Assembly: GCA_022360595.1 (NCBI GenBank)
Contig: JAKSCN010000208.1
Coordinates: 1-5,874 of the forward strand
Length of the DNA: 5,874 bases
Origin: Chromatiales bacterium
Lineage (GTDB): Bacteria; Pseudomonadota; Gammaproteobacteria; Chromatiales; Chromatiaceae
Reading direction: 5' to 3'
The translations under genes and the position numbers were made by a program. A model generated the notes under the pieces. That model saw only the letters and a list, made by a program, of their open reading frames with translations, made no database searches and was not told the origin of the DNA. Below, piece after piece: positions 1 through 3,914 of the stretch. How positions within the stretch are numbered: the stretch's first letter is position 1; each line of letters starts with the position of its first letter.

Positions 1-630
1 ATGTGGACCGTCACTCTGAAACTGCAACCATTGATTGTAGTACTTCACTTGCTTGGCGGACTTATCACACTAAGCCTGCTAATAAGACTGCGTCAGAGAG
101 TCGCTGATTGGCAACAAGAAAGAGTATTGCAGACTCAGATACCCAGATGGTGGCTGCGAATTGCAGTGATTCTGTTGTTCGGCCAGATTGCGCTGGGGGG
201 ATGGACGAGTGCCAACTATTCGCGTTGGGTCTGCAGCCATTGGATTATTTGTGACACACAGGGAAGTGTTGAGCTGGACTATGTGGCTGGTTTCACGGTC
301 TGGCAGCCGCTAGGCCCCAACTACCAGGGAGGGCGATTAGATCATAAGGCGAGGGCGGCTATTCAGATCAGCCATCGGATAGGGGCGGTGGTGGTGACTA
401 TTTATCTCGCTAGCCTACTGCTCTTCTGTATCTTAAGACATCGGCTAACTGTTTTGATGGGCATCACTGGTGGGGTGCTGTTGCTGCAGCTTCTGTTGGG
501 TGTGCTGAATGTGGTGCTTACCCCAACCTGGCTGCCGGTTGCACATCTACTAGGGGCCTGTGTGTTGCTGATCTGTCTGCTGCAGTTTTACCAAATGCCA
601 TTCGCAATAAAGGAGGCGCCGCATGCTTGA
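1..630 (+). CDS. ctaA: Haem A synthase, COX15/CtaA family (C-terminal part, 5' end outside window)
   Basis: This membrane enzyme oxidises the C8 methyl group of haem O to a formyl group, giving haem A for aa3-type cytochrome c oxidase. The visible 209 residues are the C-terminal part only. Family members are usually about 330-380 residues, so the ATG at position 1 is probably an internal Met and the true start lies upstream. Visible hallmarks are His16 in HLLGG, GGWTSANY at 66-73, a Cys78/Cys84 pair in the outer loop, GPNYQGG at 105-111, His125 in SHRIGA and His182 in AHLLGA. These match three of the four family haem-ligand histidines, and the Cys pair has the six-residue offset of Bacillus CtaA. 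About five membrane helices remain (roughly 8-30, 51-67, 122-145, 148-172, 177-197). The stop overlaps the ctaB start by 8 nt, indicating translational coupling. Family assignment is firm; the start cannot be seen. Confidence 0.93.
   Translation: MWTVTLKLQPLIVVLHLLGGLITLSLLIRLRQRVADWQQERVLQTQIPRWWLRIAVILLFGQIALGGWTSANYSRWVCSHWIICDTQGSVELDYVAGFTVWQPLGPNYQGGRLDHKARAAIQISHRIGAVVVTIYLASLLLFCILRHRLTVLMGITGGVLLLQLLLGVLNVVLTPTWLPVAHLLGACVLLICLLQFYQMPFAIKEAPHA
610..616 (+). promoter_or_regulatory. Shine-Dalgarno site of ctaB inside the ctaA reading frame
   Basis: AAGGAGG lies 6 nt before the ATG at 623, within the last codons of the upstream gene. It fixes the ctaB start and supports coupled translation of the two haem A pathway enzymes. 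Confidence 0.8.
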
Positions 631-1540
631 GGTTAAATCGATCGAGGCCGAATCACTGGAACACGGCCTTCAGCGTGTTGGTTGGAGGGATTACTTCGAT
701 CTCTGTAAACCGAAGGTTGTGGCTGTCATGTTGCTGACTGCAGTGGTGGGGATGTTTCTGGCGACGCCGGAGCTGCCGGGCTGGCAGCCAGTGGTGTTTG
801 GGACTATCGGCATTATGTTGGCTGCGGCATCGGCTGCTGTGGTTAATCATGTGGTTGACCGGCATATTGATGCCAAAATGCGGCGCACTAGTCAGCGTCC
901 GATTCCGCAGGGGAAAATCAGCCCTGCTCAAGCGCTCTTATTTGCGCTGCTGTTGGGTGTTTCGGGTATCAGTATTCTAGTGTGGCTGGTAAATCCCCCA
1001 ACCGCCTGGTTGACCTTCGGAGCGCTGATCGGCTATGCCGTGTTCTATACCATTTTTCTTAAACGTGCCACGCCACAAAATATCACTATCGGCGGTATTG
1101 CCGGAGCAGCCCCGCCGCTGCTGGGGTGGACAGCGGTTAGTGGCACTCTAGAGCCCAATGCGCTGCTACTTATGCTGATTATTTTCACTTGGACACCTCC
1201 TCACTTTTGGGCACTCTGCATCCATAGAAAGCACGAATATGCGGCAGCCAACGTTCCCATGCTGCCGGTGACTCATGGTGAGACCTTTACCCGGCTGCAG
1301 ATACTGCTTTATACGTTACTCACCATTGCGGCAACCGCTTTCCCGTTTATTACAGGTATGAGTGGACTAATCTACCTGGCTGGTGTGACAGTACTCAATG
1401 TGCGGTTTTTACAGTGGGCTTGGCGTGTCTACCTGGCGCAAGAGAGTTTGGCGCCGATAATGATGTTTCGATTTAGTATCAAATACATCATGTGGCTGTT
1501 TGCTGTATTGCTATTGGATCATTATCTGGTCCTGGGGTGA
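623..1540 (+). CDS. ctaB: Protohaem IX farnesyltransferase (haem O synthase)
   Basis: This inner-membrane UbiA-superfamily prenyltransferase adds a farnesyl group from farnesyl diphosphate to protohaem IX. It makes haem O, the substrate of the haem A synthase encoded just upstream. The 305-residue length is normal for CtaB/CyoE. The first prenyl-diphosphate/Mg2+ motif is NHVVDRHIDAKMRRT, with Asn75, Asp79 and Asp83. TPPHFWAL lies at 191-198, and the second conserved loop is HRKHEYAAANVPMLPVTHG (201-219). In that loop His204-Glu205 stands where many relatives have Asp-Asp or Lys-Asp before Tyr. The C-terminus has the usual FRFSIKYIMWLF...DHY pattern, and about nine hydrophobic segments alternate with short loops. 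The ATG at 623 is supported by AAGGAGG at 610-616 and by the overlap with the upstream stop. No SCO1-type copper chaperone gene follows, although one often does in gammaproteobacterial clusters. Confidence 0.96.
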   Translation: MLEVKSIEAESLEHGLQRVGWRDYFDLCKPKVVAVMLLTAVVGMFLATPELPGWQPVVFGTIGIMLAAASAAVVNHVVDRHIDAKMRRTSQRPIPQGKISPAQALLFALLLGVSGISILVWLVNPPTAWLTFGALIGYAVFYTIFLKRATPQNITIGGIAGAAPPLLGWTAVSGTLEPNALLLMLIIFTWTPPHFWALCIHRKHEYAAANVPMLPVTHGETFTRLQILLYTLLTIAATAFPFITGMSGLIYLAGVTVLNVRFLQWAWRVYLAQESLAPIMMFRFSIKYIMWLFAVLLLDHYLVLG

Positions 1541-1604
1541 TCGGGGTTTCGGCTATCAATTGACAGAGCTGTGGGGTTGGGCGCTACGGCAACAGATTGA
1601 AATT

Positions 1605-1621
1605 CCTAGTGCTATACTAGG
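1605..1621 (+). promoter_or_regulatory. Extended -10 promoter inside a perfect inverted repeat
   Basis: CCTAGT (1605-1610) and ACTAGG (1616-1621) are perfect reverse complements around GCTAT. The same bases contain TGC-TATACT (1610-1618), a TGn-extended -10 element with five of six matches to TATAAT. No good -35 lies 17 nt upstream (CAACAG), which fits an extended -10 promoter. Transcription would start near 1625 and give a leader of about 215 nt before the DUF2189 gene. The symmetry over the -10 suggests an operator, but no regulator can be named. Confidence 0.45.
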
Positions 1622-1722
1622 GATATCATTGGGAAAGCCACCAGGAGTTTGTAGAGAGGAAAACCTAGAGACGCGTGTTTCCAGGGATTTTATGATACTA
1701 AACGGAGCTGGAGGTTCTGAGA

Positions 1723-1800
1723 ATGGTGGCGCTCAACAGCGCTGTACAGAGTTGGCGGTCCGGCGGCGCCCCTCCGGTTACTTCAATTGAGCTGTCCTGA
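1723..1800 (+). CDS. Possible 25-residue small protein or leader peptide
   Basis: An ATG at 1723 is preceded by GGAGG at 1710-1714 with 8-nt spacing and opens 25 codons ending at TGA 1798-1800. The ORF lies downstream of the candidate promoter at 1605-1621 and ends 40 nt before the DUF2189 start. The peptide begins MVALNSAVQSW, is Ser/Pro/Gly-rich and has no membrane segment or known motif. I do not recognise it. It could be a regulatory leader peptide, a small protein, or chance. Its support is the ribosome-binding site and position only. Confidence 0.3.
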   Translation: MVALNSAVQSWRSGGAPPVTSIELS

Positions 1801-1840
1801 AAGAGTGGACGAGATTTCCCGCAATGGGAGGAGTAACGCG

Positions 1841-2623
1841 ATGCTTCATACAGTCAATAGCTTCAACGAACGGGCCACACTGATTGCTCATGTCAACGAT
1901 ATCACCCTGGACAGACCCTGGCAGTGGCTTGTGGCGGGGTGGCGTGATCTCAAAAGGGCGCCGGCGGCAAGTATTGGTTATGGCGCCATTTTTGTAGTGG
2001 TCAGCTATGCACTGACCTTGGGACTATTTTTTAGCGGCAATTTCTATCTGCTGTTGCCATTGGCCGCAGGCTTTTTTCTAGTGGCCCCTATGTTGGGTAT
2101 AGGCCTGTATGAAATAAGCCGGCGCCTTGAAAAATGCGAACAACCTAGCTTATGGCAAGCTATTAAAGCCTGGAAGACCAACCTTTTCCACGTAATGAAT
2201 ATGGGAGTGGTATTGGTTGTCGCCTTACTGGCTTGGCTTATGGTGGCGAATTTGATATTCGTGGGGTTGTTCCAGGGAATAACACCGACCCCGGAAAATT
2301 TCCTACCAGCGTTATTCACGGTAGAGAATGCGCCACTGCTGCTGGTGGGAACCGCGGTTGGTGCGGTTATCGCCTTTTGTATATTAATGATTAGCGCTGT
2401 TTCCATTCCCATGATGTTGGATCGAAAGAGTGATGTATTCAGCGCCATGCACACCAGTGTTGCGGCCTGCCGTTACAATCTGCTCCCGATGCTGTTTTGG
2501 GGTGCGCTGATTGTTACCGTGATATGCGCGGGTATGCTTACTCTTTATGTGGGATTGGCACTGGGTTTCCCGATCGTTGGGCATGCAACCTGGCATGCGT
2601 ATAAAGATATGGTGAAAAAATGA
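1841..2623 (+). CDS. DUF2189-family multi-pass inner-membrane protein
   Basis: This is a 260-residue integral membrane protein of unknown biochemical role. The family match is recognised from ITLDRPWQWLVAGWRDL (21-37), SIGYG (44-48), FLVAPMLGIGLYEISRRLE (79-97), SIPMMLDRKSD (188-198) and the C-terminal GFPIVGHATWHAYKDM (242-257). Hydrophobic segments lie at about 43-62, 68-90, 120-143, 165-190 and 216-245, with a short soluble N-terminus of about 35 residues. The ATG at 1841 is chosen because GGGAGGAG (1826-1833) sits 7 nt before it and the family similarity begins soon after. A TTG at 1787 in the same frame would add 18 residues, but lacks a comparable site. Genes of this family are often found near cytochrome oxidase clusters, so a link to the respiratory membrane is plausible but unproven. 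A strong terminator follows, and the leader has its own candidate promoter. Confidence 0.88.
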   Translation: MLHTVNSFNERATLIAHVNDITLDRPWQWLVAGWRDLKRAPAASIGYGAIFVVVSYALTLGLFFSGNFYLLLPLAAGFFLVAPMLGIGLYEISRRLEKCEQPSLWQAIKAWKTNLFHVMNMGVVLVVALLAWLMVANLIFVGLFQGITPTPENFLPALFTVENAPLLLVGTAVGAVIAFCILMISAVSIPMMLDRKSDVFSAMHTSVAACRYNLLPMLFWGALIVTVICAGMLTLYVGLALGFPIVGHATWHAYKDMVKK

Positions 2624-2658
2624 TGTTGGGGAAGAATTGAACTATTCAAATAGTCGTG

Positions 2659-2697
2659 TCAAATAGCCTCCAGCCGTGCTGGAGGCTATTTGATTTT
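2659..2697 (+). terminator. Strong intrinsic terminator after the DUF2189 gene
   Basis: TCAAATAGCCTCCAGC (2659-2674) and its exact reverse complement (2678-2693) form a 16-bp perfect stem with a CGT loop, followed by TTTT (2694-2697). The T tract is short but extended by the T-rich end of the stem. It closes the haem A/DUF2189 transcription unit. The arm start TCAAATAG is also present just upstream (2646-2653), within a separate small palindrome ACTATT-CA-AATAGT (2641-2654). Confidence 0.85.
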
Positions 2698-2717
2698 CAG
2701 AATGATTTTTATTCTGA
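2697..2717. repeat. Inverted repeat upstream of the 149-residue gene
   Basis: TCAGAAT (2697-2703) and ATTCTGA (2711-2717) are perfect reverse complements around GATTTTT. It lies just after the terminator T tract and just before the candidate promoter of the next gene. It could be an operator or a second hairpin assisting termination. Confidence 0.4.
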
Positions 2718-2728
2718 TGTTACGCGGC

Positions 2729-2744
2729 TGGCATAAAGGTGGCG
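2729..2744 (+). promoter_or_regulatory. Candidate sigma-54-like -24/-12 promoter
   Basis: TGGCATAAAGGTGGCG has the GG and GC dinucleotides at the spacing of the sigma-54 consensus TGGCACG-N4-TTGCW, and the first five bases match. The -12 half is weak (TGGCG for TTGCW). The site lies 38 nt before the ATG at 2782. A poor sigma-70 reading of the same bases (TGG-CATAAA, no clear -35) is the alternative. Confidence 0.22.
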
Positions 2745-2781
2745 AACCTGTGCAGTAGAGTAGGTTGATTGAGGAGGATAG

Positions 2782-3231
2782 ATGGATAACACAACAACAG
2801 AGGTTTTTTTCCGGGCAGAGCCTATCGCGGTTGAATCAACAAGCATACCGGCGCAGCTTTACAACCGCTGCCGTCTGCTGCAGTCACGCTGTACCAACGA
2901 ACATCTGTTTGTACCTATTCGCACCATGCAGTATTTGGCGGTGGTCGATAACTATGAAGTGATATTTGTCGATAGTCAGGCCTACACCGTGAGTCAGGGC
3001 GAGGGGGGACGCATGATTATATTAAGCTGGTTCTTTAAAGGAGGCGCCGGTCGCGACTCTCTTGATCAACCGATCCCGATGCAGATCCATTACCATCACG
3101 AGAACGGTAGAGAGGCCCAGCGGCGGATAATTGTGGAGTTTGATAAGGCCCTGATCGATTTGGCGCAACGCATGACTGAAAAGGGTTGCGATCCCAAGCT
3201 GAAAAAGGTGCTACCTTTTCCGGACAGTTGA
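2782..3231 (+). CDS. Hypothetical protein, 149 residues, soluble
   Basis: I do not recognise this protein. The ATG at 2782 follows GAGGAGG (2771-2777) at a short 4-nt spacing, and the frame is open for 149 codons. The product looks soluble: there is no signal peptide or membrane segment. Alternating hydrophobic and polar stretches (about 42-84, for example HLFVPIRTMQYLAVVDNYEV) suggest a beta-rich core. A segment with many His and Arg follows (IHYHHENGREAQRR, 102-115), then an amphipathic helix (about 117-133) and a basic tail. Three cysteines (30, 37, 136) are present; Cys30/Cys37 are too far apart for a CxxC motif. It is isolated: a terminator precedes it and the next gene converges on it. 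The codon pattern and strong ribosome site make it a likely real gene, but no function is offered. Confidence 0.75.
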   Translation: MDNTTTEVFFRAEPIAVESTSIPAQLYNRCRLLQSRCTNEHLFVPIRTMQYLAVVDNYEVIFVDSQAYTVSQGEGGRMIILSWFFKGGAGRDSLDQPIPMQIHYHHENGREAQRRIIVEFDKALIDLAQRMTEKGCDPKLKKVLPFPDS

Positions 3232-3264
3232 GGCTTAGCCCACTGGAGCTGGGACCGGTTAACA
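3232..3264. other. 33-nt gap between convergent genes, no clear terminator
   Basis: The two unknown genes converge with only 33 nt between stops. Apart from a 4-bp CCCA/TGGG repeat around 3239-3253 I see no hairpin with a T tract on either strand. Transcripts from the two sides may therefore overlap. Confidence 0.5.
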
Positions 3265-3567
3265 CTAATCGTTTTCGTTCAGTTCAGGATTCCATCCCAG
3301 GTCTCGCGCTTCCGTCACGGCTTGCTGGTAGATTCTTTCGTGCCTGGAGCGCAATTCATCGGGCAGGTTTGATACAAGGTGGCCATAGGGCTCCCATGCT
3401 TTGGTCACTTTGTCGTACAACGCATCAATACCTTGCACCGTCCAGCCCGCGCAGGTCTCGGACTCAGGAATTAAGCCAAATACCCAAGCGTCTCTGATGA
3501 TATTGCCTGTTGGGTTCATGGCGCCTTTGGGATCCTTGTCGATACCAGGATAGGTTTTCTCTTTCAT
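3265..3567 (-). CDS. Hypothetical protein, 100 residues, divergent from cbbL
   Basis: This is a small soluble acidic protein, read leftward from ATG at 3567-3565 to TAG at 3267-3265. The N-terminal half has a strongly patterned segment, NPTGNIIRDAWVFGLIPE (18-35), then CAGWTVQGIDALYDKV (39-54). The C-terminal half is helical and charged (LPDELRSRHERIYQQAV, 68-84) and ends GWNPEL. There is no signal peptide or membrane helix and a single Cys39. The density of Gly, Pro and Trp in short motifs suggests a conserved fold, but I cannot name a family. AGAGAG-type purines lie about 8-13 nt upstream as a modest ribosome site. It occupies the divergent position next to cbbL often held by the LysR-type regulator cbbR, but it is far too short to be one and shows no helix-turn-helix. 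A role tied to carbon fixation is speculation from position only. Confidence 0.78.
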   Translation of the reverse strand: MKEKTYPGIDKDPKGAMNPTGNIIRDAWVFGLIPESETCAGWTVQGIDALYDKVTKAWEPYGHLVSNLPDELRSRHERIYQQAVTEARDLGWNPELNEND

Positions 3568-3595
3568 CGGTTGTCTCTCTTGGTGTTTGGCGCAT

Positions 3596-3624
3596 ATTGT
3601 AACAGCGCTTGTACTGTTGCTCGA
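3596..3624 (-). promoter_or_regulatory. Candidate promoter of the 100-residue gene with operator-like repeat
   Basis: Read leftward, TACAAT (3601-3596) is a five-of-six -10 match, with TCGAGC (3624-3619) as a weak -35 at 17-nt spacing. An inverted repeat AACAG (3601-3605) / CTGTT (3614-3618) fills the spacer, where a bound repressor could act. It lies about 30 nt before the start codon. Confidence 0.35.
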
Positions 3625-3735
3625 CTGAGACTTGGTGGTGGCACTCCACAGAAAATCCCAATACCATTTAACAATTAAGCCTGAAAAATAATAAGATTAT
3701 TTTCAATAATGTTATATTATAAGTAATCGCTTATG

Positions 3736-3758
3736 CATTCAATTATTTTTATTGAATG
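3736..3758. repeat. Perfect 8-bp inverted repeat in the cbbL upstream region
   Basis: CATTCAAT (3736-3743) and ATTGAATG (3751-3758) are exact reverse complements around TATTTTT. It lies about 27-50 nt upstream of the candidate -35, a normal activator position. The loop resembles that of the 2697-2717 repeat (GATTTTT), which may be coincidence in AT-rich DNA. Confidence 0.45.
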
Positions 3759-3784
3759 GACTTTATGGATGATGGCGATAAAAT

Positions 3785-3820
3785 TTGCACATCCTGTTAA
3801 ACAATCAGATATAAATCTGA
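3785..3820 (+). promoter_or_regulatory. Candidate cbbL promoter
   Basis: TTGCAC (3785-3790) matches the -35 consensus at four of six positions. The -10 may be GATATA (3808-3813, 17-nt spacing) or TATAAA (3810-3815, 19-nt spacing). The -10 is buried in a perfect inverted repeat TCAGAT-ATAA-ATCTGA (3805-3820), suggesting control by a DNA-binding protein. TGTTAAACA (3795-3803) is a small palindrome in the spacer. The leader would be about 95 nt. Confidence 0.42.
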
Positions 3821-3836
3821 AACTTAGGCGGGAAAT

Positions 3837-3877
3837 TTGCTCGGGCCCTGAATTAAGCAACTCAGGTGCTCTTAATT
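3837..3877 (+). promoter_or_regulatory. cbbL leader with mutually exclusive hairpins
   Basis: Three overlapping pairings are visible: TTGCT (3837-3841) with AGCAA (3856-3860), CCTGA (3847-3851) with TCAGG (3862-3866), and AATTAAG (3851-3857) with CTTAATT (3871-3877). They share bases, so they cannot all form at once. None has a T tract, so this is not a terminator. A role in translation or mRNA stability is possible but untested. Confidence 0.35.
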
Positions 3878-3894
3878 TGGAACAACTGAAGCCA

Positions 3895-3907
3895 ACCTCC
3901 CGGAGGT
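3895..3907 (+). promoter_or_regulatory. cbbL Shine-Dalgarno inside a perfect palindrome
   Basis: ACCTCC-C-GGAGGT: the GGAGG (3902-3906), 8 nt before ATG 3915, is a near-ideal ribosome site. The exact complement lies immediately upstream. A small hairpin (ACCT/AGGT with a 5-nt loop) could partly mask it. Confidence 0.75.
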
Positions 3908-3914
3908 AAAAACG

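Larger units (their letters stand above)
1541..1840. other. 300-nt intergenic region between ctaB and the DUF2189 gene
   Basis: No long convincing gene lies here. The stretch holds an extended -10 promoter embedded in an inverted repeat (1605-1621), a possible 25-codon small ORF (1723-1800), and a GC-rich segment (about 1756-1778) able to form small hairpins. No intrinsic terminator follows ctaB, so some read-through from the haem genes into the DUF2189 gene is possible. A near-duplicate of TCAATTGACAGAGCTGT (1556-1572) appears as TCAATTGAGCTGT (1783-1795), the second copy lacking four bases. Confidence 0.6.
3568..3914. other. Divergent control region between the 100-residue gene and cbbL
   Basis: These 347 nt contain no convincing gene. 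From left to right they hold the leftward promoter candidate (3596-3624), then a very AT-rich block (about 3661-3760). The block carries three inverted repeats: GAAAAATAAT/ATTATTTTC (3683-3704, one bulge), ATAAG-N6-CTTAT (3719-3734) and CATTCAAT/ATTGAATG (3736-3758). After it come the candidate cbbL promoter (3785-3815) and a leader rich in alternative hairpins (3837-3907). AT-rich dyads upstream of cbbL are typical places for CbbR, the LysR-type activator of Calvin-cycle genes, but no site can be assigned with certainty. Confidence 0.6.

Noticed and set aside
1560..1565. Perfect -35 hexamer TTGACA after ctaB
   Set aside because: No acceptable -10 lies 16-18 nt downstream (GCTACG and neighbours). 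The extended -10 further down is the better candidate.
1500..1790. A 96-codon plus-strand frame running from the ctaB end through the gap
   Set aside because: Its start lies inside ctaB without a ribosome site, and the translation looks random. A shorter start at 1693 in the same frame also lacks a good site.
1787..1840. TTG start extending the DUF2189 protein by 18 residues
   Set aside because: The added residues are not part of the family pattern, and the ATG at 1841 has a far better ribosome site (GGGAGGAG, 7-nt spacing).
3186..3497. 103-codon plus-strand frame opposite the 100-residue gene
   Set aside because: It starts inside the 149-residue gene without a ribosome site and runs antisense to a better supported gene. 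The Arg/Ser/Pro-rich product looks like a shadow.
3756..3800. 14-codon ORF ending in CTSC upstream of cbbL
   Set aside because: It has no ribosome site, and it lies upstream of or across the candidate promoter, so it is probably not transcribed as a leader.
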